A stretch of 64,000 nucleotides of DNA from Actinophytocola xinjiangensis (GTDB lineage Bacteria > Actinomycetota > Actinomycetes > Mycobacteriales > Pseudonocardiaceae): the NCBI RefSeq assembly GCF_001921215.1, contig NZ_MSIF01000004.1, positions 405,010-469,009 on the forward strand. The letters run 5' to 3'. Below are positions 1 to 7,806 of the stretch, in pieces (positions within the stretch are counted from its first letter, which is position 1; each line of letters begins with the position of its first letter). Under the pieces are notes generated by a model. It did no database searches. It saw only the letters and a list, made by a program, of their open reading frames with translations, and was not told the DNA's origin. A program made the position numbers and the translations under genes.

Positions 1-166
1 GAGAAACGGGGTTCCATGACAAGGTCCTCACTGTCGGGTGTGTCGAGTGCCCACAGGACGACGCCACCCCGGCCGGCGTCACACGTCACCCACGTGACCA
101 TCGCCACGTGTTACGCGCCGGCCGCCGGCGACGTCTGGTGAGGCGACCCCAGCGGAAGGAGACCCC

Positions 167-1072
167 GTGGGCGCCCAACCGGACGACGCGACCGCCACCT
201 TCGTCACCCATCGCAACCTGCTGTTCACCGTGGCCTACGAGCTGCTCGGCTCGGCCGCTGACGCGGAGGACGTCCTGCAGGAAACCTGGCTGCGCTGGGT
301 GAAGGTCGACCTGGACACCGTCCGGGACCGTCGCGCCTACCTGGTGCGCATCGCCGCCCGCCAGGCCCTCGACCGGCTGCGCGCGCTGGGCCGGCGCCGC
401 GAGTCCTACGTCGGCCCGTGGCTGCCGGAGCCCCTGCTCACCACCCCCGACGTCGCCGAGGACGTCGAGCTGGCGGAGAGCGTCTCGCTGGCGATGCTGC
501 TCGTGCTGGAGACCCTCGTGCCGATCGAGCGCGCGGTGTTCGTGCTGCGTGAGGTGTTCGACCTCGGCTACGACGAGATCGCCGAGGCGGTCGGCCGCAC
601 GCCCGCCGCCGTCCGCCAGCTCGCCTACCGGGCGCGCTCCCACGTCGCCGCGCGGCGGCCCCGGGGTGAGGTCTCCACCGCGCGGACCCGTGCCGTGCTG
701 GCCGCGTTCCAGCGGGCCGTCGACACCGGTGACCTGCGCGACCTGCTCGACCACCTCGCCCCCGACGTGGTCTTCCTCGGCGACGGCGGCGGGCTCGCCA
801 CGGCCGCGGCGGCCCCCGTCGTCGGCGCGGCGGCGGTCGCCGCGCTGCTGGCCGTCGCGCTGCCCAACCTGGCGGAGCGGACGGTCCGCGCGGCCGAGGT
901 CAACGGCCATCCCGCGCTGCTGCTCAGCCACGGCGGCGAGGGCGGCGGCGAGGTCGACACGGTCCTGGCGCTGCGCCTGGACGACGGGCTGATCACCGGC
1001 CTGTACTCGGTGCGCAACCCCGACAAGCTCTCCCGGCTCGGCCGCGAGACACCACTGGCCCGACTGGGCTGA
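167..1072 (+). CDS. ECF41/SigJ-type sigma factor with C-terminal SnoaL-like domain
   Basis: A 301-residue extracytoplasmic-function sigma factor. Region 2 runs from about residue 10 to 80, with the helix around ADAEDVLQETWLRW. Region 4 is at about 105-165 (VLREVFDLGYDEIAEAVGRTPAAVRQ). The remaining ~130 residues form a SnoaL/NTF2-like extension that ends with NPDKL, the motif found in ECF41 sigma factors, where this domain regulates activity in place of an anti-sigma factor. The GTG start at 167 has a good ribosome site (GGAAGGA) 7 bases upstream. ECF41 genes usually sit beside a carboxymuconolactone-decarboxylase or oxidoreductase gene; none is visible downstream, so a partner would lie left of the window. 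The 166 bases upstream carry two CACGTG palindromes of unknown role. Family call is firm; target genes unknown. Confidence 0.9.
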   Translation: MGAQPDDATATFVTHRNLLFTVAYELLGSAADAEDVLQETWLRWVKVDLDTVRDRRAYLVRIAARQALDRLRALGRRRESYVGPWLPEPLLTTPDVAEDVELAESVSLAMLLVLETLVPIERAVFVLREVFDLGYDEIAEAVGRTPAAVRQLAYRARSHVAARRPRGEVSTARTRAVLAAFQRAVDTGDLRDLLDHLAPDVVFLGDGGGLATAAAAPVVGAAAVAALLAVALPNLAERTVRAAEVNGHPALLLSHGGEGGGEVDTVLALRLDDGLITGLYSVRNPDKLSRLGRETPLARLG

Positions 1073-1118
1073 CCCCGCTCGGTCGGTGCCAACTCGACGT
1101 CCTCGCGCCGACGTCGGC

Positions 1119-1757
1119 TCAGGCCGGTTCGGGAACCCGCCGGCGGATCGCGAACCACAGCCCAACGGCGCCGACCGCCGCGCAGGTCACCGACACCGCC
1201 ACCGCCGCCGGCGAGGTGTGCCCGGTGATGGCGTCGCCGAGCGCGACGGCCGCGACCGTCCCGGCGACACTGCCGGCCATGGTGCCCACCAGGTAGGGCG
1301 CCAGCGCGACCGACGACAGCCCACAGGCGTAGTTCGTCGGCAGGAACGGGATGACGGGGATCAGCCGCAGCGAGGCGACCGCGAGCCAGCCGCCGCCGGT
1401 CAGCCGCTCGTCGACCGCCCGCACCGGCGCGCGGGTCAGGTGGCGTTCCAGCAGCCGCCGCCCGACCGACCGGGCGATCCCGAAACTGAGCACCGCGCTG
1501 ATCCCGGTGGCCGCCAACGCGACCAGCGCGCCGAGGACCGGCCCGAGCAGCAGCCCGGAGGCGAGCGAGAACACCGTGCGGGGGATCGGCACCATCGAGC
1601 CGAGGACGTAGAGCAGGAACATCAGCACCGGTGCGGCCGCCCCGGCGCCGGCGGCCCACTCGCGCAGCCGCGAGGGGTCGGGCACCGGCACCACCACGGC
1701 CACCACGATCACCGCCACCAGCAGGCCGACGGCCAACAGAGTTCGTCCTCCCGGCAC
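1119..1757 (-). CDS. VTT (TVP38/TMEM64, DedA-like) membrane protein
   Basis: A 212-residue polytopic membrane protein. An N-terminal membrane segment (residues about 7-25) is followed by the VTT-domain core: a Pro-containing loop (SMVPIPRTVF), a Gly-rich re-entrant segment (SGLLLGPVLGAL) and the conserved RLIPVIPFLPTNYACGL motif near residue 140. It ends with a membrane helix and a short basic tail (RRRVPEP). Proteins of this superfamily act in membrane homeostasis, probably as lipid scramblases or flippases; the specific role here is unknown. It is convergent with the sigma-factor gene and ends 46 bases from it. It is transcribed in the same direction as the monooxygenase gene upstream, 25 bases away, and could be read through from it. 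Confidence 0.85.
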   Translation of the reverse strand: MPGGRTLLAVGLLVAVIVVAVVVPVPDPSRLREWAAGAGAAAPVLMFLLYVLGSMVPIPRTVFSLASGLLLGPVLGALVALAATGISAVLSFGIARSVGRRLLERHLTRAPVRAVDERLTGGGWLAVASLRLIPVIPFLPTNYACGLSSVALAPYLVGTMAGSVAGTVAAVALGDAITGHTSPAAVAVSVTCAAVGAVGLWFAIRRRVPEPA

Positions 1758-1782
1758 CCGGCGAGTCTAGGCGGCCCGCCGG

Positions 1783-3369
1783 TCAGCCGTGCGGCACCGC
1801 GACCGGCCGAGCCAGCACCTGGTCCAGGGCGGCGGTGAGGATCCGTGTCGGGTCGGGGCCCGGGTCGGTGGCCCGCAGCGCGACGATCGCGTCCGGTCGC
1901 ACGAGCAGGGCGGCGCCGTCGGGCAGCCACGGGGCTCGGACCTGGTGGGCCGTCAGGCCGAGGTCGGCCGAGGCGGCCAGCCACCGGTCACCCCCTGCGC
2001 CCACGAGCAGCGTCCAGCGGGAGGCGACCAGGTCGAGCGTGGAGACCCCGTCGACCCAGGCGTGCGGCACCCGGGAGCCCGGGGAGCCGTCCAGCGCCAC
2101 CGCCAGGTCCACCGTGGACGGGAGGTCGGGGCGCGGGTCGACCACGGCGGCCGAGTCGTAGCGCTGCCCGAGGTGCACGACCGGCGCCGCCCACACCCCG
2201 GCGGCCGCCCTGGCCGCGTCGGCCTCGGGCCCACGGCCCCAGTGCAGCGACGCGTCGGCCTGGCGGCGCATCGCCTGGTCCAGCGTCGCCGCCGCGACCG
2301 GCTCGCGCTCGGACGCGTAGGTGTCCAGCAGCGCGGGCCCGGCCTCGCCGTGGTGCACGGCGGCGAGTTTCCAGGCCAGGTTGTGCGCGTCGGCGATCCC
2401 GGTGTTGAGGCCGAAGGCGCCCAGCGGGGAGACGGTGTGCGCGGCGTCGCCGACGAGGTACACGCGGCCGAGGGCGAAGCGGTCGGCGAGGGCGCTGCGG
2501 GGCCGCCAGGGGAGCACGCCGCGCACCTCGACGTCGAGACCGGGATCGCCGACGGCGGCCCGGACGATTCCGGCGCAGCGCTCGGGCGTGAAGTCCTCGG
2601 GCCGCTCACTCGCGTCGAGGTCACAGGCGACATGGAAGACCCAGGTCGTGTCGCCGTCGACGGTCACCAGCAGGCCGGGCGCGTCCAGGGTGGTGATCGT
2701 GCAGGTGGCGAAGGACATCCCGCGCAGGTGGGGCCGCAGGTCGGCGCGAAACAGGATATTGATCATGGATCGGCCCAGGTCGCCCGCCCCGGAGGTGCCG
2801 ATGCCCAGCGCGGTCCGCACGGTGCTGTGCGCCCCGTCGGCGGCCACCAGATGCGCGCAGCGCAGCGTGTGGTCCCCGTCCGGCCCCGCCAGGTGGACCT
2901 CGACCCCGCCGGCGTCCTGGGTGATGCCGACCAGCCGGGTCGACCAGCGCGGCCGCGCTCCCCGGCGCGCCAGGTCGGCGGCCACCACGGCGTCGAGGCG
3001 GTCCTGGGCGCAGACCCCGCGCAACCGGAACGGCGTGACGTCCAGTTCGCCGGGCGACGGGGACGGCATGGGAACGGCCACGACGTCACCCGCGCCCATC
3101 TCGACCACGGTCCGGGCCCGCGCCTTGCCGGTGGCTCCCCGCAGGTCCACGGCGGCGGCGTCGACGGCGGCGTCGAGCCCCAGTTCGCGGAGGATCTCGA
3201 CCGAGCGCGGCCCGATCCCGGTGGCGCGCGGGTGCTCGGAGGGCCCGGCCCGGCGTTCGACGAGTACCGAGACGACGCCGTGGTGGGCGAGCAACGCCGA
3301 GGTGAGCAGCCCGACGCTCCCGCCGCCGACCACGACCACCGGCACTTCTGGATACGATGTTCTCGTCAT
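1783..3369 (-). CDS. FAD-dependent aromatic monooxygenase (UbiH/MhpA/PheA-type hydroxylase)
   Basis: A 528-residue class A flavoprotein monooxygenase. It shows the N-terminal FAD/ADP fold VVVVGGGSVGLLTSALLA followed by the acidic-basic VERR, the DG-type motif in LVAADGAHSTVRTALG (about residue 175), and the second FAD motif GRVYLVGDAAHTVSPLGAFGLNTGIADAHNLAWKL (about residue 305). The C-terminal ~150 residues are the thioredoxin-like tail usual in PheA/MhpA hydroxylases. It probably hydroxylates an aromatic or polyketide substrate with NAD(P)H and oxygen. The start at 3369 is preferred because a promoter ends 6 bases before the ATG and there is no ribosome site, which suggests a leaderless message. 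A longer frame runs upstream but crosses the tetR promoter. It is divergent from, and probably repressed by, the TetR gene at 3426. Confidence 0.9.
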   Translation of the reverse strand: MTRTSYPEVPVVVVGGGSVGLLTSALLAHHGVVSVLVERRAGPSEHPRATGIGPRSVEILRELGLDAAVDAAAVDLRGATGKARARTVVEMGAGDVVAVPMPSPSPGELDVTPFRLRGVCAQDRLDAVVAADLARRGARPRWSTRLVGITQDAGGVEVHLAGPDGDHTLRCAHLVAADGAHSTVRTALGIGTSGAGDLGRSMINILFRADLRPHLRGMSFATCTITTLDAPGLLVTVDGDTTWVFHVACDLDASERPEDFTPERCAGIVRAAVGDPGLDVEVRGVLPWRPRSALADRFALGRVYLVGDAAHTVSPLGAFGLNTGIADAHNLAWKLAAVHHGEAGPALLDTYASEREPVAAATLDQAMRRQADASLHWGRGPEADAARAAAGVWAAPVVHLGQRYDSAAVVDPRPDLPSTVDLAVALDGSPGSRVPHAWVDGVSTLDLVASRWTLLVGAGGDRWLAASADLGLTAHQVRAPWLPDGAALLVRPDAIVALRATDPGPDPTRILTAALDQVLARPVAVPHG

Positions 3370-3385
3370 GGCTACACCGTAGCCA
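3369..3385. promoter_or_regulatory. Palindromic operator between monooxygenase and tetR
   Basis: TGGCTAC and GTAGCCA form a perfect 7-bp inverted repeat spaced by 3 bases (17 bp in all), in the 56-bp gap between divergent monooxygenase and TetR genes. It covers the probable -10 box and the first base of the monooxygenase start codon. Size, symmetry and place fit a TetR-family operator controlling both genes. The assignment to this TetR protein is an inference from position. Confidence 0.65.
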
Positions 3386-3405
3386 GAAGGTAGGATCCTG
3401 GTCAA
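3376..3405 (-). promoter_or_regulatory. Predicted leaderless promoter of the monooxygenase gene
   Basis: On the minus strand, TTGACC (3405-3400) and TACGGT (3381-3376) are separated by 18 bases, a good sigma-70-type promoter. Only 6 bases lie between the -10 box and the ATG, so transcription should begin at or next to the start codon. No ribosome site is present, consistent with a leaderless transcript, which is common in actinobacteria. Confidence 0.55.
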
Positions 3406-3425
3406 CGAGGGAAAGGACCCGCCCG

Positions 3426-4130
3426 ATGACCGAACCCGCGCCGTGGTCGGTGTGGACGCGCCCCCGCCCCGAGCCGCGCCGCCGCGCGCCGGGGGTGGAC
3501 CAGTACGTGGCCGCCGCACTGGCCGTCGCCGACGCGGAGGGCCTGGCCGCGGTGTCGATGCGCCGGGTCGCGAGCTCCCTCGGTTCCGGCACGGCCAGCC
3601 TCTACCGCTACATCACCAACCGCGACGAACTCGTGGACCTGATGGTCGACGCCGCCCAGGGCGAGGACCCCCTCCCCGAACCGACCCGTGACTGGCGGGT
3701 CGACCTGGCCACGGTCGCGCACACCCTGCGCGCCACCCTGCTGCGCCACCCGTGGCTGGCGGGCGAACTGGCCGGCCGGCCCTCCCTCGGCCCCCACTCG
3801 CTGCGCCGGTCCGAGGCCGCGCTGCGCGCCGCCGACGGCCTCACCCCCGACATCACCCTGGCCGCCCAGGCGCTGGGGGTCGTGCACGCGTACGTGCTGG
3901 GCTCGGTCGCCTCCCAACAGGCCGCCCGCAGCGCCGAACAACGCACCGGCCTGACCGAGGAACAGTGGCAGCGCAGCGTCGGCCCCTACATCAGCGAGGT
4001 CATCGCCGCCGGCGAACACCCCATGCTCGCCCGCCGGGTCCTCGAAGCCGACGAACCCGACCCCGACGCCGAATTCGCCTTCGGCCTCGACTGCGTCCTC
4101 GACGGCCTCGCCGCCCGAACCGGCCGCTGA
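3426..4130 (+). CDS. TetR-family repressor (TetR_C_1-like)
   Basis: A 234-residue regulator. The helix-turn-helix is at about residues 25-70 (ALAVADAEGLAAVSMRRVASSLGSGTASLYRYI), the classic TetR DNA-binding signature. The rest is an all-helical ligand-binding and dimerisation domain. The start at 3426 is preceded by a purine-rich ribosome site (GAGGGAAAGGA, 3407-3417). It is divergent from the FAD monooxygenase with a 17-bp palindrome between them, so it most likely represses both itself and the monooxygenase until an aromatic ligand binds. The ligand is unknown. Confidence 0.9.
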   Translation: MTEPAPWSVWTRPRPEPRRRAPGVDQYVAAALAVADAEGLAAVSMRRVASSLGSGTASLYRYITNRDELVDLMVDAAQGEDPLPEPTRDWRVDLATVAHTLRATLLRHPWLAGELAGRPSLGPHSLRRSEAALRAADGLTPDITLAAQALGVVHAYVLGSVASQQAARSAEQRTGLTEEQWQRSVGPYISEVIAAGEHPMLARRVLEADEPDPDAEFAFGLDCVLDGLAARTGR

Positions 4131-4145
4131 CCCGGTCGCGGGATC

Positions 4146-4760
4146 TCAGGGACTCGGGACGACCGCGGCACCGCCGACCAGCGCGGTCACACCGGACACG
4201 TGCGCCCGCTGGGGAGTGAACCCCACGTACCAGGTGTGGCCGATGCCCAGGTCGCCGCTCCCGTTGTGGCCCCACGTCCAGACGGTGCCCCCGGTGTCCA
4301 GGGCGCGACGCCCGTCCACCTCGACGATCTGGCTGGTGTCTGGGATCGGTACCCGAACCGGCCTGAGGGCCGGTCCGGTCGAGCCGTTGCCGAGCGCACC
4401 TTCGAAGGAGTCACCCCACGCCCAGACCGTGCCGTCGGAGCGCAGCGCGTAGATCGACTGGCCCGTCGAGAGCCGGGTGACGCCGGTCAGCCCGGCCACC
4501 GGCGTCGGCGTGCTGACCGAGGAGGTGGTGGTGCCCACGCCCCGCCGGCCGAAGTTCGAGCCCCAGGTGTAGAGGCAGTCGCGCGCGCAGGGCACCGGCC
4601 GGTTCCAGACGGTTCCCACTGTGAACTCGTGGCCGTCCAGCGGCGCCTCGGTGGTGGTGCCGGCGAAGGTCAGGCCGGCCGCGCGACCGCTGGGGTCGGG
4701 ACCTCCCCAGGTCAGATGGTCGGTGCGGTATCCCTTGACATGCTCCGGAATCGTCATCAT
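4146..4760 (-). CDS. RCC1-repeat protein
   Basis: A 204-residue protein with at least three RCC1-type repeats, each recognisable by aromatic-Trp-Gly cores: YTWGSNFG (about residue 64), WAWGDSFEGALGNGS (about 113) and WTWGHNGSGDLGIG (about 162). RCC1 repeats build a beta-propeller of about seven blades. This protein has about half that, so it is either a truncated propeller or needs to oligomerise. No signal peptide is visible at the chosen start; ATG codons 1 and 2 are adjacent, so the start is uncertain by one residue. It is convergent with tetR, ending 15 bases from it. The function of bacterial RCC1 proteins of this kind is unknown. Confidence 0.65.
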   Translation of the reverse strand: MMTIPEHVKGYRTDHLTWGGPDPSGRAAGLTFAGTTTEAPLDGHEFTVGTVWNRPVPCARDCLYTWGSNFGRRGVGTTTSSVSTPTPVAGLTGVTRLSTGQSIYALRSDGTVWAWGDSFEGALGNGSTGPALRPVRVPIPDTSQIVEVDGRRALDTGGTVWTWGHNGSGDLGIGHTWYVGFTPQRAHVSGVTALVGGAAVVPSP

Positions 4761-4879
4761 GAGCTGCCAGATCGCGGACGTCGTAACCTCGACCAGGATT
4801 TCCTTCCTGGGCTTCGGTGTACATCCACCGTAATCGGCGGTGCGGGCGCGGCTCGCCGTCGGAACGCGATGAATGCTGA

Positions 4880-5305
4880 CTATTCAGCTGTGAGGAATTC
4901 GATGGCGTCGGTGTAGACGCGATTGTCGGCGCCGATGTGGCACCAGGCCATGTTCTTTCCCGTTTGGGCTACGGCCATGGCCTGTGGGGTGGAGCCGGCG
5001 CCTCCGTCGAGGAGTTCCCAGGGCGTCCAGTCGTCACCGGACTGGCCGGATTGGTAGAGCTTTCCGTTCAGTCCGGTGTGGAAGACGATGACGTTGCCGC
5101 CGGGTCCCTGCGCGGCGGCGACGGCGTACTTGGTTTGTCCGGGTTGGGGGAACGGTGTCCATCCCAGCCAGGTGTCGGCGGGTTTGCGGTTGAGGTGGAG
5201 GCGTTGGTCGGTGCTCACGGCGAACACGAACAGCTCTTGGTCGCGACCGTAGATCATGGCGACGGGCAGGGTGGTGGTCATGCCGGTGATCTGTGTCCAG
5301 GCCAT
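4880..5305 (-). CDS. Small lectin-like / beta-propeller-like protein of unknown function
   Basis: A 141-residue protein with internal repeats of about 45 residues, each with an aromatic core followed by W-x-W or G-x-L-Y positions (HLNRKPADTWLGWTPFP, KLYQSGQSGDDWTPWELL, NRVYTDAIEF). The layout resembles PLL/tectonin-type lectin propellers, though three repeats are too few for a closed propeller. There is no signal peptide. It lies 28 bases downstream of a secreted Thr/Ser-rich protein gene on the same strand, so the two probably form an operon. Family membership is tentative; the gene itself is well supported by its clean frame and repeat pattern. Confidence 0.6.
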   Translation of the reverse strand: MAWTQITGMTTTLPVAMIYGRDQELFVFAVSTDQRLHLNRKPADTWLGWTPFPQPGQTKYAVAAAQGPGGNVIVFHTGLNGKLYQSGQSGDDWTPWELLDGGAGSTPQAMAVAQTGKNMAWCHIGADNRVYTDAIEFLTAE

Positions 5306-5333
5306 GGTCGATCTCCTTGTCGGGCCGTGTGGA

Positions 5334-5861
5334 TCAGGTGAAGGTGATGGTGCCGATGGTGTGGAGGCTGGAGACGGTTCCGGGTCCGGCGGTGCACAGC
5401 AGGATGTCGGTGGCGGGGCCGGTTTGGTTGCTGATGACGGTGTCGCCGGCGAACAGTCCGCCGGTGACGACGCCGGTGACGACCGAGGTGTAGACGGCGC
5501 CGACGATGGTGGTGGTGAAGTTCAGGGTGAGGCTGCTGGTCTGGCCGGTGTTCCAGGTGATGGTGGAGGTGGACGTTCCCGAGCCGGTGAGGGTGAGGCA
5601 GCTGCGGTTGGGGACGGTGTAGCTGCCGGTGAAGGTGCCGGAGGTGATGTCGGGAACGCTGGTCGACGTGCAGGGGCCGAACAGGTTCGTGGTCGTCACC
5701 GTCGCGGTCTGGGAGGTGGTGGTCAGGGGCGGGCTGAAGGTGACGGTGGAGCTGGTGGGCGGCAGGCACACCAGATCACCGGGCTGCGCCTGGGCCGGTG
5801 GGGTGGTGACGACGAGCGTGGCGGCCAGGAGCGCGATCGTGGCGAGTGCGGACCGGATCAT
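5334..5861 (-). CDS. Secreted Thr/Ser-rich protein with signal peptide
   Basis: A 175-residue exported protein. The start at 5861 gives a textbook Sec signal peptide: MIRSA, a hydrophobic core (ATIALLAATLVV) and a cleavage region PPAQAQ at about residues 20-25. The mature part is rich in Thr and Ser, with four Cys (in VCLPP, GPCTS, RSCLTL and LLCTAG) that could form two disulfides, and it looks all-beta. An upstream in-frame extension to 6002 was rejected because it is basic, lacks export features and would bury the signal peptide. No known family recognised. Probably transcribed together with the lectin-like gene that follows. Confidence 0.7.
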   Translation of the reverse strand: MIRSALATIALLAATLVVTTPPAQAQPGDLVCLPPTSSTVTFSPPLTTTSQTATVTTTNLFGPCTSTSVPDITSGTFTGSYTVPNRSCLTLTGSGTSTSTITWNTGQTSSLTLNFTTTIVGAVYTSVVTGVVTGGLFAGDTVISNQTGPATDILLCTAGPGTVSSLHTIGTITFT

Positions 5862-6380
5862 AAAATTCCCTGGAGGTGGGGAGCGGCGGCGGATCAACGA
5901 CGGCGGAATCATTTCAACGGACGACATGGGAATGATTCTCCTGAATTTCTCCGCATCTACTCGTTGATGTGAAACACGGGAACGTCGTCGACATTTGATC
6001 ATGTCAGCGGAGGCGGACGTCGAATACCGCCGTCGGAGTGAGTCCGGCGATGGCGCAGGCTACCCACGGTGTGATTCATTTTGCTCTGGAGAGTGATAAG
6101 GAATTGGGGTATCGCTGCGTGTCCTGTGCTCGCTCAGGGGGTGATGATGGCGAAGTTCGGGTCGCCGGGGCGAGACTTCCCTGGCGTAGTTCGGTGGCAC
6201 CGCAGAGGCAGACCGTTCTCGGCGCCGTGGCCGAGTTGTTCGTCGGCGTCGGCGAGCAGCTCGCGGGCGGCCTCGTCGACGCCCCCGGTGTCGGCGAACG
6301 GCGGCCGGCCGGTCAGCTCACGCCGCTGCCGCGCGATGACCGGCGTGGCGGGCCGTGCCGACACCAGCACGGTGGCCAGC
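5862..6380. other. Gene-poor gap with lower GC next to the secreted-protein gene
   Basis: Positions 5862-6130 are clearly richer in A+T than their surroundings and probably contain the promoter of the minus-strand secreted-protein operon. A minus-strand open frame (6370 to 6134, 78 codons, GTG start, 10 bases after the DUF389 stop) has no recognisable domain. It could be a small gene or the eroded tail of one; I do not call it. Confidence 0.4.
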
Positions 6381-7415
6381 TCACCTCGTGGAGACCTCGT
6401 GGAGGTCGCTGTGGATCAGGGTGAGGCGCACGGTGAGGTCGTCGAGTCCGGCGTCGCGCAGTGCCTGGCGTAGTGAGGTGGTGTCGGGTGCTGGTGGTGG
6501 GCCGGTGGCGGTGACCTGGAGGACACCGTTGTCGAAGCGGAGGTCGGCGATGCGCCAGGACCGTTGCTCGGCCCAGTGGTCGAGCGGGGTCTGTGCCCGG
6601 GAGACCGTCCGGACCTGTTGGAACACGTGGTAGGTGCCGACGCCGAGTGGCACGCTCACCAGCAGCACGACACCGGTGACCATGGCGATGGTGCGCGCCC
6701 CGAACCTTCCGAGTCGCCAGCCGGCTTCCCCGGCGAGTTCGCGGACGTGGAATCCGAGGAGTACCGCGACTCCGGTGGCGATGATCGCCGCGACGTTGGT
6801 GGCGAACAGCAGTGCCGCGCCCAGGGCTTCGTCGACCGCGCCGGATTCGAGGGTGAGCCCGACGACTGACAGGGGCGGTACGAGGGAGATGGCGATGGCC
6901 ACGCCGGGGAGTGCGTCCGAGAGGTCGGCGCGCATGAGGGCGAACGCGCCGACCACGCCGGTGGCCAGGGCGGCCAGCAGGTCGATCAGTTTCGGGCTGA
7001 CCCTGGCGGCGACCTGTGAGTTGGTGTCGGCGACGACGGGTTCGGGGACGACGAGTCCGAGCAGGTAGGCGATGGCGACGACCGCGACCGCCCCGCCGAC
7101 CACGACCAGCAGGTTGACCACGACCTGGCGTCGCAGTGCGAGGACCGCGGCGAGCGCGGTGCCCAGGATCGGGGTCATCAGCGGTGCGACGATCATCGCG
7201 CCGATCACGGTCGCGACCGAGTCGCCCACCACGCCGGCGGCCGAGATCACCGAGGACAGGACCAGCAGCACCCAGAACGCCGAGCGGTGCACGCTCTCCC
7301 GCAGGAACAGTTTCCGTGCCGTCGTGTCGAGGTCCGAAACGGACAGTGCCCAGCCTGCCGTGCGTTCGAAGGCCGGCTCCGGCTGCCCGGCGGCTGAACG
7401 ACCCGACGACGCCAT
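6381..7415 (-). CDS. DUF389 family membrane protein
   Basis: A 344-residue integral membrane protein of the DUF389 (TIGR00341-like) family. After ~40 soluble residues it has about six to eight hydrophobic segments, including VLLVLSSVISAAGVVGDSVATVIGAMIVAPLMTPILG with the family-typical IGAMIVAPLMxPI block, and ALPGVAIAISLVPPLSVVGL further on. A soluble C-terminal domain of about 75 residues follows. Function is not established; transport or sensing roles have been proposed for relatives. It stands alone on the minus strand. Confidence 0.85.
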   Translation of the reverse strand: MASSGRSAAGQPEPAFERTAGWALSVSDLDTTARKLFLRESVHRSAFWVLLVLSSVISAAGVVGDSVATVIGAMIVAPLMTPILGTALAAVLALRRQVVVNLLVVVGGAVAVVAIAYLLGLVVPEPVVADTNSQVAARVSPKLIDLLAALATGVVGAFALMRADLSDALPGVAIAISLVPPLSVVGLTLESGAVDEALGAALLFATNVAAIIATGVAVLLGFHVRELAGEAGWRLGRFGARTIAMVTGVVLLVSVPLGVGTYHVFQQVRTVSRAQTPLDHWAEQRSWRIADLRFDNGVLQVTATGPPPAPDTTSLRQALRDAGLDDLTVRLTLIHSDLHEVSTR

Positions 7416-7806
7416 GGCGCTACCGTGCCGTCAACCGTCACGGCTGCCCTCATCCGGTACGGGTGATTACCCGGCGGAGTCACGTCGGTGCGAACGCCGT
7501 GCACCGAGTTCCTGTCCGACGTCACCACGGACGACGCCGCGCCGCTGACGCTGGCCGCCAGCAGGAGACGGATTACTTCGCCGACGAGTTTATCCGACCA
7601 TGAGTGATCCCATGTTCGTCTTGTCGTACGTCCTGGTCTGACTTAGGCGCCCCGTTCATCTCCTTCATTCCCTCAGGGGGAATCGCGGGTCCCTCAACAC
7701 CTCGTTCCGTACGCCTGGGTACGACCGTTGATTTCCTGGCATACTCTGGTCCCCTCAACCTTTCGGCATGAGGTCAGAAAGTCATTGCCGGACAGGTCTT
7801 CTGTGC
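7416..7806. other. 391-base gap, no gene supported
   Basis: Lies between the DUF389 gene start and the end of the M28 peptidase gene. I see no convincing coding frame, RNA or strong hairpin. Positions 7590-7760 are relatively T-rich for this genome and may include the 3' untranslated region of the peptidase gene. The DUF389 promoter must be in the left part. Confidence 0.4.

Noticed and set aside
5256..5972. Gly/Asp-rich plus-strand frame of 238 codons
   Set aside because: Overlaps the secreted-protein gene, which has a clear signal peptide on the minus strand; Gly/Asp/Val-rich composition reflects antisense reading.
6134..6370. 78-codon minus-strand frame after the DUF389 gene
   Set aside because: Weak ribosome site, no domain or membrane signature; noted in the gap entry only.
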